A stretch of DNA of 64,000 nucleotides, taken from Ferrovibrio sp036381655 (GTDB lineage: Bacteria > Pseudomonadota > Alphaproteobacteria > Ferrovibrionales > Ferrovibrionaceae). Below the pieces are notes generated by a model, which saw only the letters and a program-made list of their open reading frames with translations, ran no database searches and was not told where the DNA came from. The position numbers and the translations under genes were made by a program. Location of the stretch: the NCBI RefSeq assembly GCF_036381655.1, contig NZ_DASVCJ010000006.1, positions 204,019 through 268,018 on the forward strand. The letters are read 5' to 3'. Positions 44,804-53,432 of the stretch are shown piece by piece (the stretch's first letter is position 1; the number at the start of each line of letters is the position of its first letter).

Positions 44804-45232
44804 TCACAGGCCGAGCTTGGCCAGTTCCACCTCGCAGCGCAGCTCGATCTCGGCCAGGATCTCCGCCTGGGCGGGGTCTTCCACCGCGAGCTTTTCCTGC
44901 CGCAGCTGCCGCGCCAGCACCTGCAGGCGCTCGGCCGGGATTCGCCCTTCCAGCAGGCCATGCCGGATCTCGTCCAACTGATCCAGGAGGCTGGAGCCGC
45001 GCTGAAAGGCACGCTGGCGGTTCTTCCTGTTGCCGCTCCACTCATCGGCGGCCTGTACGGCCAGGACGGTTTCCAAGGCGGTAGCGGGCGCGGCCTGCGT
45101 CACCTGGGACGGCGCCTTGTCGGTTTCCTTGAGCAAATTGGCAAAGCTTGGTCCGTCGGCAGCGCCGCTGGACGCGCGCTTCGCAGCGCCGGGCTTAACC
45201 CCGCCGGGACCACTGATCTTATTGACGCTCAT
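44804..45232 (-). CDS. fliX: Flagellar assembly regulator FliX
   Basis: 142 residues. Disordered N-terminal half, then ERGSSLL-like FQRGSSLLDQLDEIRHGLLE, GRIPAERLQVLARQLRQEKL, and AEILAEIELRCEVELAKL, the helical FliX signature. In Caulobacter FliX couples class II basal-body assembly to FlbD activity and so to sigma-54 transcription; this fits the sigma-54 boxes in front of flgF and flgI. Divergent from flgI. Confidence 0.88.
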   Translation of the reverse strand: MSVNKISGPGGVKPGAAKRASSGAADGPSFANLLKETDKAPSQVTQAAPATALETVLAVQAADEWSGNRKNRQRAFQRGSSLLDQLDEIRHGLLEGRIPAERLQVLARQLRQEKLAVEDPAQAEILAEIELRCEVELAKLGL

Positions 45233-45355
45233 GAATTTTACGACCTTGTCTACGGCGGGGATCGTGCCCGATATAGTTGCCTAGGTAAAGCGGGCAAATT
45301 TTGCCGACAGATACCCGCCAATCCAAAAAATCGCAAGTTTTCCATAGCTTTAAGT

Positions 45356-45372
45356 CTGGCACGGAACTCGCA
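45356..45372 (+). promoter_or_regulatory. Sigma-54 promoter of flgI-flgJ-flgN
   Basis: CTGGCACGGAACTCGCA: -24 GG and -12 GC are 10 bases apart, with a perfect CTGGCACG and TCGC for TTGC. It ends about 52 bp before the flgI start. Confidence 0.82.
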
Positions 45373-45423
45373 TTCACCATCCCGAGGCCGCCTGTCCGGC
45401 GCCGAAGAGTTGAAGGAATTGCG

Positions 45424-46761
45424 ATGATGCGCTGCTGCACCAAAGCCGTTTTGACCTCCCGCAAACCCATGGCCCGCATCCTGGCCGCCATGGCGATGAT
45501 CATCGTCGTCGCCCTGTCCGCCACCGCACAAGCCGCCTCCCGCATCAAGGATATCGCGGATTTCGAGGGTATCCGCGACAACCTTCTGGTGGGCTATGGC
45601 CTGGTGGTCGGTCTGGACGGCACCGGCGACAGCCTCACCAATTCGCCGTTCACCAAACAGAGCCTGCAGGCCATGCTGGAGCGGTTCGGCGTCAATATCC
45701 GCGACGCCGGCACCTTCCGCACCGCCAATCTGGCCGCAGTGATGGTTACCGCCGTGCTGCCCCCCTTCGCCCGCCACGGCAGCCGCATCGACGTCACGGT
45801 CTCAACCATGGGCGACGCCAAGAGTCTGCAGGGCGGCACTCTTCTGGTCACGCCTTTGCTCGGCGCCGACGGTGAGGTCTACGCCGTCGGCCAGGGCGCC
45901 ATCGCCGTCAGCGGCTTCAAGGCCCAGGGCGCTGCCGCCCAAGTCACCCGCGGCGTGCCGACTTCCGGCCGCATCGCCAATGGCGCCATCGTCGAGCGCG
46001 AGGTCGGTTTCGAGCTGGCCTCGATGCCGGTTCTGCGCCTGTCGCTGCGCAACCCAGACCTCACCACCGCCCGCCGCATCAGCCAGGCGATCTCCACCCT
46101 GGCCGGCGAACCGACCGCACGCGCGCTCGACCCCGGCACCGTGCATATCGACATTCCGGCGCCCTGGCATTCGGACGTCATCGGCTTCATGACGGCGATC
46201 GAACAGCTCACCGTCGAGACCGACCAGGTCGCCCGCGTGGTCATCGACGAGCGTTCCGGTACCATCGTGATGGGCCCGAATGTGCGCATCGACACGGTCG
46301 CCATCGCGCAGGGTTCGCTCACCGTCCGCATCACCGAGACGCCGCAAGTCTCGCAGCCGCTGCCCTTCTCGCCGGGCGCCACCGCTATTCCGGGCATCGC
46401 CGGCACCTCGGCTGCGACCGGAACCGTGCAGGTGCCGCGTATCGGCCCCGACGGCCAGCCGGTGCGGGATGCTTCGGGCAATTTCGTCTTCGACACGATC
46501 ACCCAGGCTGTGCCCGGCACCGGCACGCCGACCGTCCCCGGCACCGGCGCCGGCGGAGCGCAGACCGTGGTGGTGCCGCGCACCGATATCCAGGTCGACG
46601 ATCAGGCAAACCGCCGTCTGGGAGTCATGCGCGGCGGCGTGTCGCTGCAGGAACTCGTGGATGGCCTGAATGCCCTGGGCGTCGGCCCCCGCGACATGAT
46701 CACCATCCTGCAGGCGATCAAGGCCGCCGGTGCGCTGCAGGCCGAAATCGAGGTGATGTAA
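45424..46761 (+). CDS. flgI: Flagellar P-ring protein FlgI with an internal insertion
   Basis: 445 residues, against about 370 for most FlgI. Signal peptide MARILAAMAMIIVVALSATA region, then the canonical start SRIKDIADFEGIRDNLLVGY, GLVVGLDGTGDSLTNSPFTK. The C-terminus QELVDGLNALGVGPRDMITI, LQAIKAAGALQAEIEVM is perfect. Between VSQPLPFSPG and TVVVPRTDIQ, normally adjacent, lie about 60 extra residues rich in Gly, Thr and Pro (roughly 318-377). AAGGA upstream favours ATG 45424; ATG 45469 would also give a signal peptide. Polymerises in the periplasm around the rod. Confidence 0.95.
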   Translation: MMRCCTKAVLTSRKPMARILAAMAMIIVVALSATAQAASRIKDIADFEGIRDNLLVGYGLVVGLDGTGDSLTNSPFTKQSLQAMLERFGVNIRDAGTFRTANLAAVMVTAVLPPFARHGSRIDVTVSTMGDAKSLQGGTLLVTPLLGADGEVYAVGQGAIAVSGFKAQGAAAQVTRGVPTSGRIANGAIVEREVGFELASMPVLRLSLRNPDLTTARRISQAISTLAGEPTARALDPGTVHIDIPAPWHSDVIGFMTAIEQLTVETDQVARVVIDERSGTIVMGPNVRIDTVAIAQGSLTVRITETPQVSQPLPFSPGATAIPGIAGTSAATGTVQVPRIGPDGQPVRDASGNFVFDTITQAVPGTGTPTVPGTGAGGAQTVVVPRTDIQVDDQANRRLGVMRGGVSLQELVDGLNALGVGPRDMITILQAIKAAGALQAEIEVM

Positions 46762-46775
46762 GGAGGAGTCAGGCC

Positions 46776-47111
46776 ATGAATGACGCAGCCCTCATCGCAG
46801 CGCCGGCCATCAATAGCTTCGCCATCGATCAGGCGAAGGCGGCGCGCGCAAAGCTGGATCATGCCGGCAAGAACCAGGCGCAGGCCCGCAAAGCGGCAGA
46901 GGATTTCGAAAGTTTCTTCCTGTCGCAGATGTTCGAGCTGATGTCCTCCGGCGTGAAGACGGACGGCCCGTTCGGCGGCGGCCAGGCGGAGGCGACCTGG
47001 CGCTCGTTCCTCGACGACCAATATGGCCGTCAGATGGCCAAGCGCGGCGGCATCGGCATTGCCGATATGGTTTACGATCAGATGCTCAAGATTCAGGAGG
47101 CGGCATCGTGA
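46776..47111 (+). CDS. flgJ: Rod-binding protein (FlgJ N-domain only)
   Basis: 111 residues. KAAEDFESFFLSQMFELMSS, GGGQAEATWRSFLDDQYGRQ, and AKRGGIGIADMVYDQMLK are the rod-scaffold domain of FlgJ. The muramidase domain seen in gammaproteobacteria is absent, as usual in alphaproteobacteria. 15 bp after flgI and overlapping the next gene by 4 bp. Confidence 0.92.
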   Translation: MNDAALIAAPAINSFAIDQAKAARAKLDHAGKNQAQARKAAEDFESFFLSQMFELMSSGVKTDGPFGGGQAEATWRSFLDDQYGRQMAKRGGIGIADMVYDQMLKIQEAAS

Positions 47112-47653
47112 AACCGCAGCAGAACACACGTCAGCCGGGGGGCCGGCAGCCCGTGAAGGAGCGCATGCTCTCGCCAGGCCCAAAGGTCACCGACAATTAT
47201 GGCGCCGGCGCCGTGCCGCCGACGGTCCTCGAGCTTTGCGATCTTGTCAGCCAGTTGCGGGACGTGATGGTGGAAGAGACCGCGGCACTGGAGCGCTTCG
47301 ACTATGAGAGCCTGCCGCGCATGACCGAACAGAAACGCATCTTCGCCGGCCTGCTGCGCGAAAAGCAGCAAGTGCTGAAGGAGCATCCCGACGCCCTGAA
47401 GCAAGCCCCCGAGGCCGAACGGAACCGGCTGGGGGCGCTGCTCGGCGACATGCAGTCGGTCGGCAAACGCAACGAGATTGTCGTGCGCACCGCCCGCGAC
47501 GCCAACAAGATGCTGCTGGACGCCATCATCCGGGGCGCGACCAAGCAGAGCCAGTTGGGCACCGGCTACGGGCGCTCCGGTGCGATGACGGCGCTGACCA
47601 CGAATTACGGCGCCCGTCAGCCGGTCTCTCTGTTCAGCAACGAGCGCTGCTGA
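47108..47653 (+). CDS. flgN: FlgN-like flagellar export chaperone
   Basis: 181 residues. Two long helices (LELCDLVSQLRDVMVEETAA and RMTEQKRIFAGLLREKQQVL, GALLGDMQSVGKRNEIVVRT) match the FlgN fold that holds hook-associated proteins; the tail is Gly/Thr-rich and ends with PVSLFSNERC. The first 30 residues are basic and Pro-rich, unusual for FlgN. Assignment rests on fold pattern plus the flgI-flgJ-flgN order. Confidence 0.75.
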   Translation: MKPQQNTRQPGGRQPVKERMLSPGPKVTDNYGAGAVPPTVLELCDLVSQLRDVMVEETAALERFDYESLPRMTEQKRIFAGLLREKQQVLKEHPDALKQAPEAERNRLGALLGDMQSVGKRNEIVVRTARDANKMLLDAIIRGATKQSQLGTGYGRSGAMTALTTNYGARQPVSLFSNERC

Positions 47654-47670
47654 CTTTTGACGTCCGACGG

Positions 47671-48222
47671 CTATTCGCTCGGGACCGGCCGGATCGGCCG
47701 CGACATATCATGCGTGCTGCTCCGGCTCGATCCCATATCCCCGGGCTCCGCAGGCGCATCCGTCCGACTGGGACGATCGTCGTAATCGTGCATCGCCTTC
47801 AGCGCATCCTTGCCGGTGGAGGCGATCACGACGAGATCGTTCCCTTCGCTGCTGAAGCGCAGTTTCTCCCACGGCAGGACGACCTTGCGGCCACCCAGGC
47901 CTAGAATGTCGCCCACCGCAACAACAATGCCGCTGACACGACCGTCCGTCGTGACGAGGACTTCAGACACATCGCCGATCTTCTCATTGCTTATGTCTTT
48001 TACATCCGCCCCGATCAGCCTGTTGCCTTTCACCTCCGCCGTGCCGGTGCCCGGCACCGGCGTCATGGGTCCCGATCCGACCGGCGGCGCTCGGCCGCCC
48101 GGTTCTCCCGCGGGGCCGGGACTCCCGGCGGGCTGCTGCTGTGCATACGCCATACCTGCGGCGAACATCGCGGCCGTGAAAGCGGCACCGAGCGCGGGAA
48201 AGATACGAGCCAGACGCTGCAT
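47671..48222 (-). CDS. Exported PRC-barrel domain protein
   Basis: 183 residues from ATG 48222, which begins a clear signal peptide (LGAAFTAAMFAAGMAYA). A Gly/Pro-rich linker leads to the PRC barrel: GNRLIGADVKDISNEKIGDV, SEVLVTTDGRVSGIVVAVGD, VVLPWEKLRFSSEGNDLVVI. PRC-barrel proteins of this exported kind are common in alphaproteobacteria, often stress-induced; role unknown. The longer frame to 48327 has no signal. Confidence 0.82.
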   Translation of the reverse strand: MQRLARIFPALGAAFTAAMFAAGMAYAQQQPAGSPGPAGEPGGRAPPVGSGPMTPVPGTGTAEVKGNRLIGADVKDISNEKIGDVSEVLVTTDGRVSGIVVAVGDILGLGGRKVVLPWEKLRFSSEGNDLVVIASTGKDALKAMHDYDDRPSRTDAPAEPGDMGSSRSSTHDMSRPIRPVPSE

Positions 48223-48369
48223 GATTTTTCTCCTTCCTGAACAGGCGAAGCCGGTCCCGCTTATATGGGAAGCGGTTCTGTGATCGGCACGGCTCGAGCC
48301 GCTTGAAAGCCGAATATCCTGTGACATTTCCGTATTATGGCGCTTTGCTTCCGCCGATAGCGCCGCAAG

Positions 48370-49134
48370 TCACTCGACGCTCGAGCGCACCGTCATTGTC
48401 TCGAGTTCCGCGTCTTTATCGGCCGCCCGCGCCTCGGTCTGAGGCACGGGAATGGCCATCTCGCCGACCAACGGCAGATGGTCGGAAGCGATGGCCGATA
48501 ACGGGGTTCGATGCAGATGCAGTGCGCTCAGATTCTCGTTCGGGAGGGTCCAGAGCCGATCCAGCGACATAAGCGGGCGCCGCGCCGGAAAGCTGCGCAG
48601 TTTGGGTAGCGGCCGCGGCGCGCCGATCTGATGCAGCACGGCACGTTCAGGACCAAAGACGTTGAAATCTCCCATCAGGAGTGTCAGCGGCGCCATCCCG
48701 CGATCCAGCAAAGTCGAGATGATGGCGATCTGGCGGCGACGGTCCCGCGGCAACAGCCCCAAATGCGTGGCGATTACGCGCAAGCTGCCCAGACGCGTTT
48801 CGACCGTGGCGTCGATCGCGCTGCGCGGCTCGAGGCGGCTGACCGTCAGATTGACCTGCTCGGCAATCTCGACCTGCCCACGCACCAGCAAGGCATTACC
48901 GAACTGCACCCGGCGCCGGCGAAGATTGAGGCCCGGAATCAGGGTCATGCCGAGATGCCGCTCGAAGTAATGAACCTGCTCCTGCCCGTCGACGGGATAT
49001 CCGCCGACCTCCTGCAGCGCAAGGATGTCGGCATCGATCTCCCGAAGAACCTTGAGGATACGCGGCGGATCGTAACTGCGGTCGCCGCCGATGCAGGAAT
49101 GGATATTGTATGTCGCAACCCGCAGCAGGTTCAC
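48370..49134 (-). CDS. Endonuclease/exonuclease/phosphatase family protein (YbhP-like)
   Basis: 254 residues from a GTG at 49134 overlapping the stop of the upstream gene by 4 bp. The EEP fold is evident: LRVATYNIHSCIGGD, ILALQEVGGYP, TLLMGDFNVFGPE, and AIASDHLPLV contain the metal and catalytic residues (Asn, Glu, Asp-x-Asn, Asp-His). Such proteins hydrolyse phosphodiesters or phospholipids. In E. coli ybhP lies between clsB and ybhN; the same three types occur together here. The very long open frame upstream of the GTG is antisense-like. Confidence 0.85.
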   Translation of the reverse strand: MNLLRVATYNIHSCIGGDRSYDPPRILKVLREIDADILALQEVGGYPVDGQEQVHYFERHLGMTLIPGLNLRRRRVQFGNALLVRGQVEIAEQVNLTVSRLEPRSAIDATVETRLGSLRVIATHLGLLPRDRRRQIAIISTLLDRGMAPLTLLMGDFNVFGPERAVLHQIGAPRPLPKLRSFPARRPLMSLDRLWTLPNENLSALHLHRTPLSAIASDHLPLVGEMAIPVPQTEARAADKDAELETMTVRSSVE

Positions 49135-50102
49135 GGCCGCCCTCCACCGGGATGATCCGCGGCGGGAATATGGCGTCCCCGCGAAGGCGTTTGCGCGATG
49201 CGGCGATGGCGCCACTCGTCGGCAAGAAATATCAGCAAGCCGGCGCCGAGCGGGATCAGATAATATGTCGCGCGGAACACTATGACGCCGGACAATACCT
49301 GGCCGCCAGCCAGCACGCTTGTGACGATGTATTCGAGAACACCCCACCCGCCCGGAACATGGCCGATGACGGCCGCCAGATCGGAGCCGAAATACAGCAT
49401 GGCGGCCAGCGGATACCCGACATCCGTGAAACTGCGCAGTGCGATGTAAAGCACCCCGCCGATGCAGGTCAGGTTGAGACTGCTCAGGATCACCTGGCCC
49501 ACCGCCAGGCGAAGCCGGGGTATGCGCAAGCAGTTCCGCCTCAGCCGCACCGGCTTGCGCCGCAGGGCGCACAGCAGGATGTATGCTGTCGCGGCGATCA
49601 ACAATCCGATCGCCAGATTTCGTATTCCCGCAGGCGAGAGGCCGAGAAACGGAGCAAGAAGATCGCCGCGCCACAACAACAGCCCGCCGCCCACCACGGC
49701 GAAGCCCAGAGCGACACTGACCCCGGAAAAGACCACGATAGCGCCGACGGAAAATAAATGCAGGCCGGCACGTCCGTACATCCGATAACGGACGGCCCCA
49801 CTGCTGAGCGCAGCGAAGCCGATGCTGCGGCCGATACTGACGGCGGCGATGCCGGTCGACACGATCCGCGGCAGCGGCACCGCCTGGCCGGTATAGGTCA
49901 CAGCCAGCACCTCCAGCGCGGCGACGCAGGTATAGCTGCACATGGCGAGCGACAGCGCCAAGCCAATGCTGCCGCCATCAGCAGTCCCCAAGATCGATAT
50001 GATTTCCCTGAAGTCATATCTTTTGAACACCCGGTAAAGCAGAAACACACCGAAAGCGAAAGCTGCAATGCCGAGTGCCGCAAAAAGCCGCTGCCGGTTC
50101 AT
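49131..50102 (-). CDS. YbhN/UPF0104 integral membrane protein (LPG synthase TM-like)
   Basis: 323 residues from ATG 50102, mostly hydrophobic, with about eight helices (LFAALGIAAFAFGVFLLYRV, VGAIVVFSGVSVALGFAVVG, LAIGLLIAATAYILLCALR). SIGRSIGFAALSSGAVRYRM and GHVPGGWGVLEYIVTSVL are typical of the flippase-like half of MprF and of YbhN. It may move lipids; exact substrate unknown. Co-translated with the YbhP-like gene. Confidence 0.85.
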   Translation of the reverse strand: MNRQRLFAALGIAAFAFGVFLLYRVFKRYDFREIISILGTADGGSIGLALSLAMCSYTCVAALEVLAVTYTGQAVPLPRIVSTGIAAVSIGRSIGFAALSSGAVRYRMYGRAGLHLFSVGAIVVFSGVSVALGFAVVGGGLLLWRGDLLAPFLGLSPAGIRNLAIGLLIAATAYILLCALRRKPVRLRRNCLRIPRLRLAVGQVILSSLNLTCIGGVLYIALRSFTDVGYPLAAMLYFGSDLAAVIGHVPGGWGVLEYIVTSVLAGGQVLSGVIVFRATYYLIPLGAGLLIFLADEWRHRRIAQTPSRGRHIPAADHPGGGRP

Positions 50103-50188
50103 GCGAACCAAACGCCGACACTTTTGCTTTGGTTCCCCGTGGAACTCCGCGTGTCTCACCGGGTTTTTCGTTCATCCCAGCGAAAACC

Positions 50189-51652
50189 ATGACCAGGTTG
50201 GGAATGGATCACCGCCAAACGAAGTCTGTCCCCCTGTTCTCGGCGGGGTGGAATTGTTGGGCCGTTCCGTCATGCGGCAGGCTCGCCTTCCTGATAGACG
50301 GAAAACCTTACTTCGAAGCCTTGGCCGACGCGTTGCTCAGGGCAGAACGGCGAATCACCATTCTGGGCTGGGACTTCGACAGCCGGATCGCGCTCGATCC
50401 GGAATGCAAGGGTGCGGCCGGTCAGCCGGTCGGCCTCTTTTTGAGAAACCTGGTGGAGGAACGTCCTGGACTGGAGCTTCGGCTGCTGATCTGGCGCAAC
50501 GCCCTGTTCTACGGGCGCAATGACGAAGCCATCCTGCCCGTTGGGGAAGTCTGGTGGCGGCATCCGCGCATAGATCTACGCTGGGACAGCTATCATCCCT
50601 TCGGCGCCTGCCATCATCAAAAGATCGTCCTGATCGATGACAAGATCGCATTTCTAGGAGGCATGGACATCACCCAGAGACGCTGGGACGATTCCGACCA
50701 TCTTCCCCGCAATCCCCTGAGGCGAACCGTCTCCGATGCCATATATCCGCCATCGCACGACATCCAGGTGGTCATCGACGGCCCGGCGGCCGAGGCCATT
50801 GCCAGGATTGCCGCCGCCCGCTGGGAATACATGACAGGCGCACAGCTAGCCTCCATTGAACCGGCCGGCGATCCATGGCCTGCACAGGTCTCTCCCGAGC
50901 TTGTCGATCATCCGGTCGCGATCGCCCGCACCCAGCCGAAATATCGCCGGCAGCCGGCCATCCACGAAATCGCCGCCCTGAATACCGATATTCTGGCGGC
51001 GGCGCGGCAGTCGATCTATCTCGAGATGCAATATTTCGCCCTGCCGGAGGTGACGGATTTTCTCGCCGACAGCCTGACGGAACCTGAAGGGCCTGAAATC
51101 GTCATCGTCGCCAATGGCGGCCCGCAGGGGATTTTGGAACGCTATATCATGGCGGAGAACAGAGACCGCATGTTCGCGAAGCTGCGCAAGGCGGACCGGT
51201 TCGGCCGGCTGCGGCGCTTCTATCCGATATGGCGGGGCAAGCCGGACTGCCGCATCAAGATCCACAGCAAACTGATCGTGATTGACGATCATCTCCTGCG
51301 CATCGGCTCGTCCAACTTCAATTCACGATCGCTCGGCTTGGATACCGAATGCGACATCGCCCTGCAGGCAAAAGATACGAGGGCGCGGACAGTGATCGGC
51401 GGATTGCGGAACCGATTGCTGGCCGAGCATCTTGGAACCACGCCCGAATTGTTCGGCGAACGTCTGCGCAGCGGCGGATCGTTGATCGCCGCAATAGAGT
51501 GGTTCAATGGAAAATCCCGGCGCATGCTGGCGGCAGCGCCGAGCTCTTCGACAACGGAAACATCGCCAATGCCAGGCAGCGCGCTGCTCGATCCGCCGCG
51601 GCCGCTGAGCTGGAGATACATTTGGAACTGGCTGGCTGCCCAGTTCCAGTGA
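50189..51652 (+). CDS. Phospholipase D-type protein (cardiolipin synthase-like)
   Basis: About 487 residues. Two HKD motifs: CHHQKIVLIDDKIAFLGGMD and KIHSKLIVIDDHLLRIGSSN, each H-x-K-x4-D, the paired active sites of PLD enzymes. ILGWDFDSRIAL near the start and SIYLEMQYFALPEVTDFLAD in the middle fit the ClsB-like subgroup. No membrane helix. Start at 50189 or 50204, the latter with AGG(TTGGGA) before it. Divergent from the ybhN/ybhP-like pair, which together mirrors E. coli clsB-ybhP-ybhN in a different layout. Confidence 0.85.
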   Translation: MTRLGMDHRQTKSVPLFSAGWNCWAVPSCGRLAFLIDGKPYFEALADALLRAERRITILGWDFDSRIALDPECKGAAGQPVGLFLRNLVEERPGLELRLLIWRNALFYGRNDEAILPVGEVWWRHPRIDLRWDSYHPFGACHHQKIVLIDDKIAFLGGMDITQRRWDDSDHLPRNPLRRTVSDAIYPPSHDIQVVIDGPAAEAIARIAAARWEYMTGAQLASIEPAGDPWPAQVSPELVDHPVAIARTQPKYRRQPAIHEIAALNTDILAAARQSIYLEMQYFALPEVTDFLADSLTEPEGPEIVIVANGGPQGILERYIMAENRDRMFAKLRKADRFGRLRRFYPIWRGKPDCRIKIHSKLIVIDDHLLRIGSSNFNSRSLGLDTECDIALQAKDTRARTVIGGLRNRLLAEHLGTTPELFGERLRSGGSLIAAIEWFNGKSRRMLAAAPSSSTTETSPMPGSALLDPPRPLSWRYIWNWLAAQFQ

Positions 51653-51673
51653 CGGCCTCGTCGCGAGCCGTAT

Positions 51674-51892
51674 TCAGCCGCCGCCGATGCCTTCGATGAT
51701 CTTGCCGCTGCCGCCGCAATCGGGACATGGCCGCCCCTCCTCAAGACGGCCGCGGCCTTGGCATTGCGGACAGATGTTTTCTCCGGTTCCTGGCGTTCCC
51801 GGGCCGGCCTGATCGCCGGGATTCAATTGAGCGCCTTCCTGCCTCTTGGCGTTGGGCTTGATCTGCACCCGGCTTGCATTGCGCTCGACCAT
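51674..51892 (-). CDS. Small zinc-ribbon protein with DnaJ-like CxxCxGxG repeats
   Basis: 72 residues from ATG 51892 (an ATG at 51928 is possible). CPQCQGRGRLEEGRPCPDCG then GSGKIIEGIGGG contains two CxxCxGxG units, the zinc-finger repeats of DnaJ, without a J domain. The N-terminal part (MVERNASRVQIKPNAKRQEG) is basic. Probably metal-binding; possibly chaperone- or RNA-linked. Convergent with the PLD gene, 21 bp apart. Confidence 0.72.
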   Translation of the reverse strand: MVERNASRVQIKPNAKRQEGAQLNPGDQAGPGTPGTGENICPQCQGRGRLEEGRPCPDCGGSGKIIEGIGGG

Positions 51893-51969
51893 CACGACCT
51901 CCACGCATCGCTCGTGGTCCGCAGGCAACCTTCAAGCGGCGCGTTCGTTCCTGGCAAAATGCGGGCAGG

Positions 51970-52677
51970 TCAACTTTCCCGCTCAGGTTGGGCTTCCAGT
52001 GCGCCCGGCGCGGTAAGAGCGTTCTGCCGCGTGTGAGCCAGGAGATCGATCACCTCTTCGTCCGTCGTTTGGGCGAAATCGACGTAGTAGGCACCCACGG
52101 CATTAAAACCATCCGGCGCCAGCAGACAGTGAACCTCATCCGCCAGCGGCGCCAATTCCTCCAGGCTCTCGGGTGACGCGACCGGAACCGCAAGAACGAT
52201 CCTGGCAGGCTTGCTGCGCGCCAGCCCAAGAAGGGCGGCCTTGACGGTCGCACCCGTCGCAATGCCATCGTCGACAACGATTGCGATTTGGCCATCGACA
52301 TCCAGAACCACTCTGTCGCCGCGATAGAGCTGCCGTCGGCGCTCGATCTCCGTCAGTTGCCGCTCCTGCTCGGAGCGGATGTATTCTGGCCGGACACCGA
52401 GGCGCTGGACCAGATCGTCGTTCAATACCAGTTGAGGATTCTTGCCGTCCACCACGGCACCGATGCCAAGCTCTGGCTGCTGGGGCGCACCGATTTTCCG
52501 GACCATGAGCAGATCCAGCGGCGCTTCCAGCGCCTTGGCAATTTCGTAGGCGACCGGAATGCCGCCTCGCGGCAAGGCAAGCACAATGACTTGCTGCCCC
52601 CGGTATTGCACCAGCCGGGCGGCAAGTTCCCGCCCGGCTTCACGTCGGTTGGCGAAATGACGAAACGGCCCGTCCAT
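51970..52677 (-). CDS. Phosphoribosyltransferase-family protein
   Basis: 235 residues. FANRREAGRELAARLVQYRG, VIVLALPRGGIPVAYEIAKA, and the PRPP loop IAIVVDDGIATGATVKAALL define the type I PRTase fold. Not a purine salvage enzyme by its flanking motifs; proteins of this group are often found beside dienelactone-hydrolase domains or stress genes, and many are of unknown activity. The C-terminus LLAHTRQNALTAPGALEAQP is not conserved. Confidence 0.85.
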   Translation of the reverse strand: MDGPFRHFANRREAGRELAARLVQYRGQQVIVLALPRGGIPVAYEIAKALEAPLDLLMVRKIGAPQQPELGIGAVVDGKNPQLVLNDDLVQRLGVRPEYIRSEQERQLTEIERRRQLYRGDRVVLDVDGQIAIVVDDGIATGATVKAALLGLARSKPARIVLAVPVASPESLEELAPLADEVHCLLAPDGFNAVGAYYVDFAQTTDEEVIDLLAHTRQNALTAPGALEAQPERES

Positions 52678-52786
52678 TGCCTGTCACCTCATTGCAGATG
52701 ATCCAGAAGCCAGCTCCCTTATCTACCAACCCCCATGTCCATATGACGAATGCCGGCGATCCCTCATCTCCTGCCGGATGCCGAGG

Positions 52787-53371
52787 CTATGTCGGACTGC
52801 GGCGTGCGTTCAGCAGCCGCACCGAACTTGCCTGGGGGCCCATCGGACCTTCCGCCGTGGCACGCGTCACCTGCACGATCGTACCCACCTGGACGTCGTC
52901 GAAATCGCCGTTCGCCATGGCGTTGCGGGTGAAATAGAGATCCGGCGAATCCTTGACCTCGATGAAACCATAGTTCTGTTCGGGGAACAGGCGCACCACG
53001 ACACCGGTTTCCAACGCGCCGTCATGCTGCTTCACGTCGCCACGGACGATGTCGGTCATGTCCTCAAGCTGACGCTGCACGGCATCGAATACGCGATTGA
53101 TCACCGCGGTCTGATTGTTGTTCTTCATGTCATGGCGGTCTTCGATATCCTTGGCCACGATCTTGTTGCGTCCAGGAACCTCGATTTCAACGGTAATTCC
53201 CATCGGCAGCTTGGCGCTGCTCGGGCTGCGATGCGGTATCTCGACAACCACTCGGCATCCGATAATGCGGCGATGGAAGCGTTCCAAGCGCTCAACGCGC
53301 TGACGGATCAGATTTTCGATGAATTCAGAGCTTTCAGTATCCTTGAAGGCGATCTGAAGTGGCTTTTCCAT
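52787..53371 (-). CDS. Ribosome hibernation factor fused to a cold-shock domain (HPF-CSD)
   Basis: 194 residues in two parts. Residues 1-115 have the HPF/RaiA fold: LQIAFKDTESSEFIENLIRQ, VERLERFHRRIIGCRVVVEI, IVAKDIEDRHDMKNNNQTAV, VFDAVQRQLEDM. From about 122 the cold-shock barrel reads TGVVVRLFPEQNYGFIEVKD and LYFTRNAMANGDFDDVQVGT, with RNP1 (NYGFIEV) and RNP2 (LYFTRN) in place. It should bind the 30S subunit and stop translation; the cold-shock part may add RNA contacts. An FNR-like site lies 62-75 bp upstream. Confidence 0.88.
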   Translation of the reverse strand: MEKPLQIAFKDTESSEFIENLIRQRVERLERFHRRIIGCRVVVEIPHRSPSSAKLPMGITVEIEVPGRNKIVAKDIEDRHDMKNNNQTAVINRVFDAVQRQLEDMTDIVRGDVKQHDGALETGVVVRLFPEQNYGFIEVKDSPDLYFTRNAMANGDFDDVQVGTIVQVTRATAEGPMGPQASSVRLLNARRSPT

Positions 53372-53432
53372 CCCGACCTCCGCTCATATTTGCCGATGCT
53401 GGCTATTTTATGCCTTTGGTACTGAAGTGTTG

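Noticed and set aside
45255..45269. Sigma-54-like GGGCACG-N4-CCGC before fliX
   Set aside because: The GG-N10-GC spacing fits, but -12 is CCGC and the 5' leader would be only about 11 bases, too short for a ribosome site.
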